NCBI GenBank assembly: GCA_025617745.1
Contig: CM046869.1
Coordinates: forward strand, 15,147,168 to 15,211,167
DNA from: Heliocidaris erythrogramma
Taxonomy: Eukaryota > Echinodermata > Echinoidea > Camarodonta > Echinometridae
Direction: 5' to 3'
Length of the DNA: 64,000 bases
Position 1 is the first letter of the stretch; every line of letters begins with the position of its first letter. The notes below the pieces were generated by a model that worked only from the letters and a program-made list of their open reading frames with translations, had not been told where the DNA came from and searched no databases. A program made the translations under genes and the position numbers. Positions 1-9,564 of the stretch are shown piece after piece.

Positions 1-225
1 ATTGGAAACAAGTGAGAAATAACATGCTTCATTATAAAGGGAGTATGATAACTCATACTTCCAAAAATATTAGCACCTAGATATTGAGTATGTTTTTTAC
101 TAAATTTTGAAAAATGATAATGATTGGTAATTTCATTGGCATTGATTATTACATTCACCAAAGTGTCTTCCCAGTGGCTGAAATAGAGGTTCTTAAAAGT
201 TTATTATTACCTGCACTCAGTCAAA
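1..225. other. AT-rich noncoding edge
   Basis: No gene or recognisable repeat is visible here. The stretch is AT-rich. Similarity to the leader of the second gag copy (about 2343-2389) begins only near position 226, so the junction between flanking DNA and the DIRS element probably lies near there. The left terminal repeat of the DIRS element is not seen. Confidence 0.4.
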
Positions 226-272
226 GTATTTCATATTTTGGTATACTTTATTGTCTGTTTTATTGCAGTGTT

Positions 273-2190
273 ATGAGTTCGGAAGAAGAAGCAGCTAGGT
301 CGCGGAGACCTGCTTCTTCCGAAGAGTCGTCTAGCAAGACGACTCGGCCCTCCAGAGCTCTCCCGAGTACTTCGGTACATGGGGGAAGGAGGAGGGCTGC
401 TGGTAAGTTGCCCAGTGGTGTTTCCCTGCAGGGTTTGCCAGCCTCGGAGCTTGCGGCTTCGGGGTGGGTGGCGTCAGGTTATAGTGGTTTGGATATCACG
501 AATCCAATCCCCCGGTCGTTCAGACCAGAGGGGAGGGCGTCTGTTTCCCGCGCGGTAGCGATGACTGGGTCTGGGTTCTCATACCCTAGCCCCCGGCCGA
601 TGCCAAGTGGGGGAACGAGTACTTCCCGGGCTGTCTATATTGCCAGCTGATGGGAATGCTCGAGCTAACAATTATGGGCGCTCCGTAGAGCGGTAAGTGC
701 GGTCACCAGAGTGAGCGATTACTTCCGGTCTGACCTGAGGTCACCTGAGTGCGCAATTACTAGTGCTCTCCTATTGTCGCCCACGGGCGGAACAATAAAG
801 AGTTCACATGCTATTAGTAGTCGGTGGGTGAATACTGGGACCTTGTCCCAGTCTGCCCTCGCACCTGGTTATTGAATAGCCCTCGGCCGATGCCGTATGG
901 GGGAACGAGTGCTACCCGGGCTGTTGCTTTGCCAGCTGATGGGAAGACTGGAGCCCATGGAGCCCAGTTTATGGGCGCTCTACGGAGCAACAGGTGTGGT
1001 CACCTGAGTGCGTGACTACTAGTGCTCTCCTATTGCCACTCTCTAGTGGTACAATAGCGAGTTCACAGGCCTTTAGTAGTCGGTGGGCAAATACCGGGTC
1101 ATCCCGGTCCGCCCTTGCACTGGGTGCCTTGAGCGCCCGGCCCATGGCTGTTGCATCTTCTTGCTCAGCCGATATGGGTAATTTGGGTTCATACCCTCAG
1201 TGCACTTCTCCCGTAGAGGGAGGTGAGCGTCCCTCAGCGGAGGGTTCGGTTCGTGTTTCCGAAGCGGCTTCGGGGATCCGAACGAAACCGAATAAAGGCT
1301 CTAAAAAGCGGGTTTCGACTTCGGCTCTTGTTGAGCCAGCCAAAAAGAAGCCTAAGAAAGGGGCTAAAAGAGGCAAGGCTTTGCCTGCCTCTTACCCGTC
1401 GGGTTTGGCTAACCCACCGGCCTCTCAAGCTGAGATGTTCGGCATGATGCGGGCTTTTGCCCAGACTCAGGGTTGGTCCCTTATACCGGGCACCACATCC
1501 CCTGCTTCTGTCCCTATTTTAGGGTCGGACATTGAGACTAATCAGCCTTTTATGGTTGATTCTTCTTTGTCTGAGACGGGATCACATGCGCCTCCTATTC
1601 TCGCAGCCCTCGGGGCTCCGCCGGGTGAGGAGACTTATGGTGGTCCATGGGAGGATCCGACTGTTTCGGCCTTTGTTTGTGATCCTTTGTCACGATCAAT
1701 TCAGGCGGAACCAGATTTAGAGGCGGCCTCTCAAGCTTCGGTTTCCGAATCGCTGGGGCAGGCAGAGCCTCAGTCGCTCTCCCTTTGTGGGGTAGAAGCG
1801 ATTGCTTTGTTGTTCTAATTTCTCCCTGATTTTCAGTCAGCCCGCGCGCAGGGTTCGACTTCGCGTTGGTTCAGGCAGCAGGATTCCTCCGAGGGTATTT
1901 CTCTTGCGGAGGATTTCAAGCTGGAGTATGACCGCATTGAAGCGGCGCTTCTTATTAAGCGTCCTGTTTAGTGTGCAGTGGTCACAGTTTTCCACTGTAG
2001 CTGCCTCGGTCATGTACCGTCGCAGAGTCTTGGTTCTTACGGCCCTTGGGGTTAAGGAGTCGGACATCGCACCGCTTCTCCGGGATGTTCCGTCTCGGGG
2101 TCCTTCGCTTTTTGGCGGTCAATTTGCTACGGTTTTTGCCTTTTGCAAGGGAAATTTTATGTTCCTTTTCAGGCAGTTAATTTACTTTTA
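273..2190 (+). pseudogene. DIRS gag-like ORF, first copy, frameshifted
   Basis: The reading starts at ATG 273 with an acidic serine-rich segment (MSSEEEAARS) and runs to a stop at 650. Coding similarity then resumes in another frame up to 1818, with a lysine-rich patch (KKKPKKGAK) near 1345-1370. A third frame (about 1819-1971) reads LPDFQSARAQGSTSRW, and the C-terminal part around 2040-2130 reads SDIAPLLRDVPSRGPSLFGG. These blocks are shared with the second copy at 2390-3480 and with the copy at 8.5-9.2 kb. Gag proteins of these elements are thought to package element RNA. The sequence just before the ATG (TTTTATTGCAG) looks like a splice acceptor and is conserved in both copies. At least two frameshifts make the copy nonfunctional. 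Confidence 0.7.
590..1135 (+). repeat. Internal tandem repeat in the gag-like region (period about 250-290 bp)
   Basis: A unit beginning with a CGGCCGATGCC-type segment at 591 recurs at 881, and a partial third start is seen near 1133. Each unit carries the words GGGGGAACGAGT, GCCAGCTGATGGGAA, TATGGGCGCTC and AGTGCTCTCCTATTG in the same order. The first offset is 290 bp and the second about 250 bp, so units differ by small deletions. The related gag copy at 2390 lacks this expansion, so it is probably a duplication private to copy 1. Confidence 0.7.
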
Positions 2191-2389
2191 ACGACCAGCC
2201 CCACGTAGTTATTTCTGTGTGTTTTGCTGGTGTTTCCGTTTGCCCGATCCTGTTCTAGTTTCGGTGTTCGTTATACAGTGTTTGTAGAATTTTGTGCGTA
2301 TCCCCAAAATTTTTAGGTTTAATATTGCCTGCTTTCTAAAAGTGTTTCATATTTTTGTATACTTTTATTGTCTGTTTTATTGCAGCAAT

Positions 2390-3480
2390 ATGAGTTCGGA
2401 AGAAGAAGCAGTTAGGTCATGGAGACTTGCTTCTTCCGAAGAGTCGTCTAGCAAGACTCTCCCGAGTACTTTCGTACATGGGGGAGGGAGGAGGGCTGCA
2501 GGTAAGTTGCCCAGTGGCGTTACCCCGCAGAGTTTGCCAGCCTCGGAGCACGTGGCTTTAGTCTCTCGTACAGATACCGCAGCCCCTGCTTCTTTTCCTC
2601 TTCGGGGGTCTGACACTGAGACTATTCGGCCCCACTTACCTCGGCCGTGTGTGCTCGATACCCCATTGTCCCAAACTAATCAAGTGGTACCAGAATTTGA
2701 GTCTGCTTCTCAATTTTCGGTTTCTGAATCGACATTGTTGGAGCAGGCAGAGCCTCAATCGCTTTCCCTTTGCGGGGCGGAGGCTGCTGCCTTGTTGGCC
2801 AAATATCTCCCTGATTTCAGTCAACCCGCGCGCAGGTTTCGACTACTCGTTTGTTCAGGCAATAGGTTCCCTCTGAGGGTTTTTCCCTCACGGAGGGTTT
2901 CTTGGCGGAGTATGACCGCATCGAGACCAGGCTTCTCTTTAGGCGCTCTGGTCTGATTAAGGGTAAGGCTTTTGCCTTTACATCCCAAGATCAGGATAGC
3001 TTTTTCAAAGCTAAGTCTCTCTCTCTCTAGAAGATTTTGGCAGTGGGTCGACGTTTGCGTATGCCCAACCCGCTTACTTCCTCCCCTTTTAAGGCTGAGG
3101 ATAGACATTGGGGCAATGTCGGCGGTCAAATCAGAGCCTGTATTTGCTTGGCCGCATTTCAAGGTTTACTTTCCGACCTCAGATCTAGGGCGGACGAGTT
3201 GAATATCACCAAAGGTGATAAATTTGTTATTGATGACCTGCTGCTTACTCTATCGGGTCTGCAGTGGTCACGGGTCTGCAGTGGTCACGGGTCTGCAGTG
3301 GTCACAACTCTCTTGTGCGGCTGCTTCTGTTACGAACAGCTGTAGGGTGTTGGCCCTCTCCGTCCTCGGGGTTGAGGAGACTGACATATTGTCTCTTCTC
3401 CGAGATGTACCTTCTTGGGGCCCCTTGCTTTTTGGCGGAAAATTTGCTACATTACTAGCCGACGTGAGTCTGCGGGGCAA
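2390..3480 (+). pseudogene. DIRS gag-like ORF, second tandem copy
   Basis: ATG 2390 opens a frame that matches the first copy (MSSEEEAVRS, then KLPSGVTPQSLPASE) and stays open to 2956. The frame diverges near the segment reading LPDFSQPARR. Further gag-like coding follows in another frame, including DLRSRADELNITKGDKFVIDD (about 3175-3240) and GVEETDILSLLRDVPSWGPL (about 3368-3430). Compared with the first copy, a block equivalent to roughly 480-1500 is missing. It joins directly to the RT region, so this is the gag that belongs to the downstream pol, and the first copy looks like an extra 5' duplication. Confidence 0.7.
3255..3305 (+). repeat. 17-bp triplication
   Basis: The unit GGGTCTGCAGTGGTCAC is present three times head to tail with no mismatch, at 3255-3271, 3272-3288 and 3289-3305. 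The equivalent place in the first gag copy (about 1970-1990) has one related unit. The expansion adds 34 bp, which is not a multiple of three, so it shifts the reading frame of the gag relic. Confidence 0.95.
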
Positions 3481-3512
3481 GGCGACTGGTTCGCATAAGG
3501 CTATAATATCTC

Positions 3513-4890
3513 ATGTCTGCGCAGGCTCGCTGTCACGCTACAACGGAGATCAGTTCTCTGTTGAACAAAAGCGCTCGGGAAAACTCGGATTGTTTTTTAA
3601 TAAACAAATTCTTTCCTCCGGTGCTTTTTCGGATGGAAACTCTCGCCTCAATTCTCCCGCTGATCAAGAGGAAGGATTACTCGATCTCGATAGATCTCAA
3701 AGATGCGTATTTCCATATCCCTATTCATCCCGCTTCACGCGACCTTCTGGGATTTTCCTTCCTTTCAGAGACTTTCCGCTTTCACGCTCTTCCCTTCGGG
3801 CTGCGTCCAGCCCCTCGGGTATTCACGTGGGTAGTGGCTGCCTCGCTGAGGCGCCGCGGCCTTCGGCTGTTTTGCTGTCTGGACGATTGGAGTTGCAAGA
3901 TCGTCTTTCAGACGGGGCACGCATGCTCGTCAAAGTCACCCAAGTTTCCTAATAAATTGGGAAAAGTCAGAATTGATTCCTACACGCCGACCAGTTTTTC
4001 TGGGGGTAGTGTTAGATATTCAGAACCAATTAGCTCGGCCCAGTCGAGACAGAATACTCACTTTTGTCTTAGCGGCTCGCAGGCTGATTTTGGCCAGAAG
4101 GGTCAGGGCCAGGCAGTGGTTTCAGTTCTTGGGTTATCTAGCCAGTCTGGTCGATGTTCTAGAGGATTTTCGGCTCCTTATGAGGCCTTTTCAAAGGCAT
4201 CTCCTCAGGTTTTACAAACCGTGCAGGGATTCTCTCTTGGTCTGGATTCCAGTCCCAGTAGAAATCAAATCCCTTCTCTCCCGCTGGACGAATGCGGTGT
4301 TTCTCGCGCGAGGCAAGTGTTTCCGTACCTCCCCCCCCCTTCTGTCGATCTCAAGTCTCGACAGATGCCTCTCGGCTAGGGTGGGGCGGACATTGCGGTT
4401 TCGGGGGATTGGTCTCATCTTGGGACTCTACCCCATATCAATGTCCTGGAATTCATGGCAGTTTTCTTAACTCTGCTTCACTTCAGAAGTCGACTTTTCA
4501 GTCGTTCAGTTCTGATTCTTACGGACAATGTCACAGTTGCGGCTTTTATCAATCGGCAGGGAGGCACTCGTTCTGCCAACCTGGATGCCTTAGCAGCACA
4601 ACTGTGGAAGTGGTGTCGTCACATGGCGATCATGCCTGTTGCCTCTTTCATCCCCGGTCAGGAAAACCTCATTGTGGACTTCCTATCCGGGGCAGGTGTC
4701 TTCCATCAATATGGAAGCTCCATCCAGAGGTCTTTCTCCTCATTTACAATTGCTGGGGCCCGCTGGAGGTGGGCCTTTTTGTGTCAGCTCTCAACCGCCA
4801 GTTTCCGAGGTACTGCTCCCGTGTTCGCGACCGGGAGGCTTGGGCCCTGGATGCATTCTCATTGCCAAGAACCAGACGGCTTCTTCTGGC
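3513..4890 (+). pseudogene. DIRS reverse transcriptase and RNase H, frameshifted
   Basis: The frame from 3513 carries RT motif A (SIDLKDAYFHIPIHP, catalytic Asp near residue 61), motif B (LPFGLRPAPRVF) and a CLDDW box near residues 134-138, where active DIRS elements usually have a YLDD-type motif. After a frameshift the RT thumb continues from 3973 (FLGVVLDIQNQLARPSRDRI). RNase H follows with STDASRLGWGGH (Asp near 4364), LTDNVTVAAFINRQGG (about 4521-4570) and FIPGQENLIVDFLS (about 4650-4690). The post-RNase-H segment (about 4730-4880) reads GLFVSALNRQFPRYCSR. Together these would copy element RNA into cDNA. Motif order and the missing aspartic protease fit DIRS rather than LTR elements. At least three frame changes disable it. 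Confidence 0.85.
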
Positions 4891-6180
4891 CCTGTTGAAG
4901 TGTTTCTTTGTCCACTATCTGACTTCTCGTCAGTACGTGAGGACAAGGTTTGGTATATTGATAAGACTAAGACATGTCGCAAAGATGATCAGTTGCTTCT
5001 GGTCACTCGAGAGCCCTTTTCTCCTGCTTCTCTTGATTCCATATTTACGGCTTATCTCGAAAGGGTGCGGAGCGGCGCGGTGGGGAGCGTTCAACGCACC
5101 CTTTCGAGACAAGCGAGGGGGCTTTTCTCGAAAGGGTGCGTTAACTAGTCTTCCACATCAGTCGTTTATAATCAAATTTAAAGAATAGAAATTCCTATAC
5201 CATTGACGTAAACTAGTCTTACACATCGGTCTTTTAAATTGAAATAATCAAAATTGAAGGTACAGATTGAAAATTAAGTAAAACTAATTTTTACGTAGAC
5301 TTCCAGATCAGTCGTTTATAATGAATTAAAGTAGTGAAAATATTGACGCAAAATAAAAAAATAAAAATAATCAAATAATTTACTTAAATAAACACTCGAA
5401 CTGCAGCCTGGCTGCTAGCTGGTATTAGGGGTGGACAATGCCAATGCCGACAATTTCAAAAGAATAATTATACAATAATATTTTGCATACGTTCTACTTA
5501 CCAAATACGATCATCCAACAATTCTAATGAGTAATGCCATGTAATGTCTGATGTACTTGTACTATTGTAGGCAAAATTTCGCGTGGGCGGGCCGGCCAGC
5601 TAGCTGGCTACTTCCGTCTTGAGAGTTGAGATATCACGTGACGAACCAATTCGTCTTATAAAAAAACCCAATCTTTTTAAACACATGCAAGCTAAATTCC
5701 ACGTTCAGTTAGAAAATAGATGATATTTCGTTATTGTAATTTTATTATAAACAACTGATGTGGAAGACTAGTTAACGCACCCTTTCGAGAAAAGCCCCCC
5801 CCCCCCGCTTGTCTCGAAAGGGTGCATTAACGCGCCACTCCGTTCTCAATGCACCCTTTCGAGACAAGCGGGGGGCTTTTCTCGAAAGGGTGCGTTGAAC
5901 GCTCCCCACTGCACCGCGCCGCGCCGCACCGCACCCTTTCGAGATAAGCCCATATTTACAGATGGATTGTCGAAGCTATTCGGGCGGCCGGCCCAGAGGC
6001 TCTCTTATCAGATAGTAAGACACTTCCTGGGCCCTTTTTCAAGGTGTGACGCTTAATGATATTTTGAGGGCCGCCTTTTGGCGTTTGCCCAATTCCTTCA
6101 TTTCTTGTTTCCTTAGGGATGTCCCTGCAGGAGAGGAATTATTTGCATCAGCCAGTGTCTTCTTTGTTATCCTGTTCCCT
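4880..6180 (+). pseudogene. DIRS tyrosine recombinase, split by a transposon and lacking the catalytic Tyr
   Basis: The left part (about 4880-5038) matches the recombinase of the 9.2-9.6 kb copy (EDKVW, YIDK, then EPFSPASLDSI). The right part resumes after the insertion at 5960 and ends with LNDILRAAFWRLPNSFISCF (about 6049-6111). DIRS elements use this recombinase in place of an integrase to insert circular DNA. Where the other copy has Tyr in SCYLKDV, this copy has Phe in SCFLRDV (codon TTC at 6109-6111). The His-x-x-Arg region is also out of frame. Both changes predict loss of strand-cleavage activity. The region is too short for a whole recombinase, so the N-terminal part is deleted. Confidence 0.75.
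5049..5950. mobile_element. Foldback/Mutator-like MITE with 9-bp TSD
   Basis: A 902-bp insertion lies in the DIRS recombinase. The termini are inverted (GGCTTATCTCGAAAGGGTGC at the left; its complement at 5931-5950). The arms hold further CGCACCCTTTCGAGA units, a GC-rich block and a shared AACTAGTCTTCCACATCAG segment, so each arm is over 100 bp. The interior (about 5200-5750) is AT-rich and has no ORF. The flanks carry an exact 9-bp direct repeat, CATATTTAC, at 5040-5048 and 5951-5959. The related DIRS copy near 9320 lacks the insertion, which confirms the empty site. A 9-bp duplication with long TIRs is typical of Mutator-like elements, but no transposase is present to prove the superfamily. 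Confidence 0.85.
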
Positions 6181-6230
6181 TCTTCACTTAAAACATGCCA
6201 TCCGGTTTTGAATGGGTGCTGGTCTAACAA

Positions 6231-6535
6231 AGTAGGTAGGTATATATGATTTATTGCAGTAAATTTGTAAAGTCAGCACTGATTTTCTTATTTACCAGAT
6301 AAATCTATATACCTACCGCCTTGTTTTACTCTTGGGTTGCTCGCAATAGATGAAGATGGCTGTTGCATGTTACTGCGGGTGAGTGGCGAAGGGGATAACA
6401 ATGGGATTACGGGGGGTGCGCACAATATTGTGACTCATTTGTGTTAAAGTTCTTGAACGGGTAGGTAGTCAGGAGACTAGCATAATAGGTAGGTATATAG
6501 ATTTATCTAGTAAGAAAATCAGTGCTGATTTTACA
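6231..6535 (+). repeat. DIRS internal complementary region and right inverted terminal repeat (copy 1)
   Basis: The segment 6231-6320 joins two pieces: one complementary to the left terminal repeat seen at 8379-8414 (TTTATTGCAGTAAA, GGTATATATG), the other complementary to the right terminal repeat (AGATAAATCTATATACCTAC). The right terminal repeat itself follows at about 6420-6535 (GTGCGCACAATATTGTGACT to AATCAGTGCTGATT). This arrangement is a hallmark of DIRS elements and is thought to guide formation of circular DNA during replication. Confidence 0.75.
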
Positions 6536-6612
6536 AGTTTCTGTTATAAATACTGGAGTAATCAGTGTGCTGATTTGTTTTTCTTCTGCATTTTCACACC
6601 ATTTATTTTCAG

Positions 6613-6757
6613 ATTTACATTCAACTGTCTTAGAATTCCAGCATACTACAATGAAAAGACTCGTAGCTATGATGGTTCAATACAGTTTAGAGGTTATAAT
6701 GATGACATTATTCAAAATGGTATGCCTGGATATGTTGTTCCCAAAGATGGCTGTAAG
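6613..6757 (+). CDS. Candidate internal host exon, product unknown
   Basis: A 145-bp open segment sits between a good acceptor (TTTATTTTCAG before 6613) and a good donor (AAG/GTAAGA at 6757/6758). The frame starting at 6614 reads FTFNCLRIPAYYNEKTRSYD and later YNDDIIQNGMPGYVVPKDGC, which has normal protein composition. The exon would begin in phase 2 and end in phase 0. It lies right after the end of DIRS copy 1 and upstream of the Penelope composite, so the following intron would contain that composite. I do not recognise the family. No other member of the same gene upstream is visible, so it may also be a chance open frame or a gene fragment. Confidence 0.4.
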
Positions 6758-7164
6758 GTAAGAATCCAAATGGAAATTTAAAAACTTTTTATTTTTAATT
6801 GATCCTAATGATATAGACTTGTGTGAGAGTCCGAACTTGTCTCGACCACAGGTATAACATGCAGGCTGTTATGTGCAAATGTGAGTTGTGTGTTCAGTGA
6901 AAATGATTTCAAGCAAGTTTCAGTTAGTTCATTGTCCAAACAAGCCATATGCTATATGATAAACACTTCCGATTTCTTGAATCCAGTTTCAGTGAAATAA
7001 AATGCATTATCGTGACCAGAAATAAAGAGTAACATTCAATATGGAATTTTTGACATATTTCAAATATTTTGAGTGTATAATCTCTTCTCAGTTCCAAAAA
7101 TGTTATGATTCTTCCAGTAATGCTAAATATCATTGGTATTATAAATCAAATACTGGACATAAGC

Positions 7165-7475
7165 TACCTGCTATAGCTGTTTCTTTGCAACGTTTCATCA
7201 TTTACTTCTGGCTTCTTCAGGCATTCTGAATCCCGTTCTGGGGGAACTTTGTCTTGTCGTTCACGTCTGTTCGTCGAACCGTGAAGTGCACGTGAACTTT
7301 CAGCGGGAAAATTAGAACGGGAAAGATGGATGCTGACTTCTTGAAGGCTCCGATCCCATGCATGTGATAAGTTAAAATCGGAGACCTCCTTTCTTGTTGA
7401 GGGTGGAGACTTCCACCCTCTCCCAGATCACTTCCTTAACACCACGTTCAAACCACCTAGCTTCTTGGGACAGCA
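7165..7475 (-). repeat. Inverted arm of the Penelope-like element
   Basis: Read on the minus strand, 7475-7376 encodes SQEARWFERGVKEVIW and NKKGG, the C-terminal end of the endonuclease, nearly the same as plus strand 8275-8370. It continues into a noncoding tail that matches plus 9965-10180. The arm joins the plus-oriented RT remnant at about 7470. This head-to-head layout is often described for Penelope-like elements, and the arm could have arisen during target-primed reverse transcription. Confidence 0.8.
7184..7221 (-). ncRNA. Hammerhead-like core in Penelope terminal region (inverted copy)
   Basis: The minus strand carries CTGAAGA followed by AGCCAGAAGTAAATGAT and GAAAC. The hammerhead core has the form CUGANGA and GAAA around helix II. 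Helix II here would be weaker than in the plus copy at 10119-10147 because of changes in the 3' strand. Hammerhead ribozymes are known in the terminal repeats of Penelope-like elements. I could not identify helix III with a cleavage site, so activity is unproven. Confidence 0.35.
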
Positions 7476-8372
7476 ATATCCAATTTACACAAGAACCGTG
7501 TAAAGACAACAGACTTGCATTTCTGGACTGCAAAGTTCGTATCGTAGAAAGAGGCACCTTGGACTTTTGTGTGTACAGGACACCGACACTCGAACCAGTA
7601 TCTTCACTTCAACTCACACCACCCATTGGTCCACAAACTCTTAGTAAAGGAGGCTTTTTCACCGAGGTAACACTGTAGTGAGCAACCTGGGTGAGATTAG
7701 AACAGAGAAGGACACCATCACTAAGTCTTTAGAGAAGTGTGGTTACCCTCGTTGGGCCTTCCAGAAGGCAGCACTTCCCAAACGACCTCAGAATAACACA
7801 ACGGTAGCTCATAACTCAATAGTATCGTAATATGTAAAGCGCTTTGATATTAGTTTACTTCTGAAAAGCGCTATATAAATTGACGTTATTATTATTATTA
7901 TTATTATAACTCTCAGTCCCAGAAAAGAACTCTGGTAATGTTACCTTATGTTGCAGGCTTATCGGAGAAGATCAGTCGAGCCTACAGCAGGTTGGAATAT
8001 CTACATCTCACAAACCACATAGAACACTGAGACAGCTACTCGTCCATGTCAAAGATCAACCTCCCAAAGACAAGAAACGCAACATCGTCTATGGAATTAG
8101 ATGTGACCAAAAAGAGTGTCAAGAATTCTACGTCGGTGAAACCCAACAGACACTGAAAGCACGGATGTATCAACACCGCAAATTTAGTGGATGTATTGCA
8201 ATTCCTGATTTCTGTATTATCACATTATCTGAACTCGACGGGACACTCTTTCCAGAACAAAGAAGTCATCATTTTGGACCAAGAAGCTAGGTGGTTTGAA
8301 CGTGGTGTTAAGGAAGTGATCTGGGAGAATGTGGAAGCCCCCACCCGCAACAAGAAAGGAGGTGTCTGATTT
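7460..8372 (+). pseudogene. Penelope-like RT C-terminus and GIY-YIG endonuclease, frameshifted
   Basis: The RT end reads DNRLAFLDCKVRIVERGTLD followed by FCVYRTPT (about 7506-7590), a conserved C-terminal RT block of Penelope-like elements. After frameshifts, a GIY-YIG nuclease segment occurs at about 8039-8180: VYGIRC and YVGET are the GIY and YIG parts, followed by LKARMYQHR with the conserved Arg. It ends with STGHSFQNKEVIILDQEARW and a stop at 8368-8370. The nuclease nicks target DNA to prime reverse transcription. Most of the RT is missing, and an 88-bp insertion at 7818-7905 and several frame changes make it nonfunctional. Confidence 0.85.
7818..7905 (+). mobile_element. Short LINE/SINE 3' tail insertion with 7-bp TSD
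   Basis: The sequence carries GTAAAGCGCTTTGATA and AAAGCGCTATATAAAT, then an ATT repeat tail. This is a common 3' end of animal LINE/SINE families with ATT tails. The heptamer ATAACTC is present at 7811-7817 and again at 7906-7912, as expected for a target site duplication. It is therefore a small, strongly 5'-truncated retroinsertion into the Penelope relic. Confidence 0.75.
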
Positions 8373-8769
8373 AGTTTACTGCAATAAATCATATATACCT
8401 ACCTATTATGCTAGTCTCTTGACTACGCTAACCGATCGAGAACTTTAACACAAAAGAGTCACAATATTGTGCGCACCCCCCATAGCCCAATGTTATCCCC
8501 TTCGGTGGCGTCGGGTTGTAGTGTTTTGGATATCATAAATCCAATCCCCCGGTCGCTCCGACAAGAAGGGGGGACGTCTGTTTCCCAGCCTGCTACGTGC
8601 ACTCGCACAAAGCCGCTAGGGCAGATTCGTGCCACTACTGCGGGGCAGCTCATGGGCACCGCAGTTGTTGGTCTGGGTTTACATACCCTAGCCCCCGGTC
8701 TTAACCATATGGGGGAACGAGTGCTACCCGGGCTGTTGTATTTGCCAGCTAATGGGAAGGCTTGAGCCA

Positions 8770-9175
8770 ACAATTGGGAAAGACCGTCAAAAGCTAGGCT
8801 TAGCCTTGTGCCAACCAGTAGTCTTGCCACGCATAGAGCCACGACTACCTCTCGAAAAGGCCCTGCCACGCATAGAGCCACGACTACCTCTCGAAAAGGC
8901 CCTGCCACGTCCGCCTCTCCCGCGAGGGGGGTATGACGGAGTATCAGCAGGCATAGACACAGGGACCCGACAGTGTTGTCCCGAAGTGGGAGCAACGACC
9001 CTCTGTTGGGAAGGGGCTCGCGTCGGCTGGTAGGGAGCGCGGAACTGCTTGGTCATCTCAGTAACCTGCTTCTGTGCATCAATCTCCCTTTGAAAAACTG
9101 TAGCGAATTGTCCGCCAAAGAGCGAGGGGCTCCGAGAAGGGACGTCCCGGAGAAGTGACGGTATGTCAGTCTCCT
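8770..9175 (-). pseudogene. Inverted DIRS gag C-terminal block with RG-rich repeat
   Basis: On the minus strand this block reads a RDVP-type segment near 9125-9150, then MTKQFRAPYQPTRAPSQQRV from 9056, and finally an arginine-glycine rich tail with a 13-residue unit (RGRAFSRGSRGSM) twice, a 39-bp direct repeat at about 8825-8905. It corresponds to the gag C-terminus that follows LLRDVPS in copy 1. Its orientation is opposite to the flanking gag N-terminus and recombinase, so an inversion or complex recombination occurred. RG-rich tails often bind RNA, which would suit a gag protein. Confidence 0.7.
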
Positions 9176-9184
9176 TAACCCCAA

Positions 9185-9564
9185 GGAGACTTCTGGCCCT
9201 GTTGAAGTTTTTCTTTGTCCACTATCTGACATTTCGTCAGTACACGAGGACAAGGTTTGGTGTCCTGTTAGAGCTCTTAAATGGTATATTGACAAGAGCC
9301 CTTTTCTCCAGCTTCTCTTGATTCCATTTCTAGATGGATTGTTGAAGCTATATGGGCCGCCGGCCCAGAGGCCCCCATGCTCATGACACTCGTAGTGTTA
9401 GCACTTCCTGGGCCCTTTTTCAAGGTGTGACGCTCAATGATATTTTGAGGGCTGCCTATTGGCGTTCGCCCAATTCCTTCATTTCATGCTACCTTAAGGA
9501 TGTCCCTGCAGGAGAGGAATTATTTGCATCAGCCACCTTGAAGGCGGCAGTGTCTTCCCTGTAA
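9185..9564 (+). pseudogene. DIRS tyrosine recombinase C-terminal part, copy 2
   Basis: The region matches 4880-5038 and 5960-6170 of copy 1 but without the foldback insertion. The open frame 9352-9564 reads AHDTRSVSTSWALFQG and LNDILRAAYWRSPNSFISCY. HDTR (residues 11-14) fits the His-x-x-Arg motif, and Tyr47 in SCYLKDV fits the nucleophile. These are catalytic features of tyrosine recombinases. The N-terminal half is deleted and frame changes occur before 9352, so no complete enzyme is encoded. It is useful as the reference for the Tyr-to-Phe change in copy 1. Confidence 0.75.

Larger units (their letters stand above)
226..6535 (+). mobile_element. DIRS-type (tyrosine recombinase) retroelement, decayed copy 1
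   Basis: The domain order is the one known for DIRS elements: gag-like protein, reverse transcriptase, RNase H, a post-RNase-H domain, tyrosine recombinase, an internal complementary region and an inverted terminal repeat. All coding parts are broken by frameshifts and stops, and the gag portion is present twice in tandem. A foldback DNA transposon at 5049-5950 splits the recombinase. The right end (about 6420-6535) matches the right inverted terminal repeat of a shorter DIRS copy at 8376-9957. The left terminal repeat is missing or outside the window. No integrase or LTR was seen, which argues against a Gypsy-type element. The element is almost certainly inactive. Confidence 0.85.

Noticed and set aside
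226..6535. LTR retrotransposon of the Gypsy type
   Set aside because: There is no protease, integrase or direct LTR; the recombinase, ICR and inverted repeats fit DIRS.
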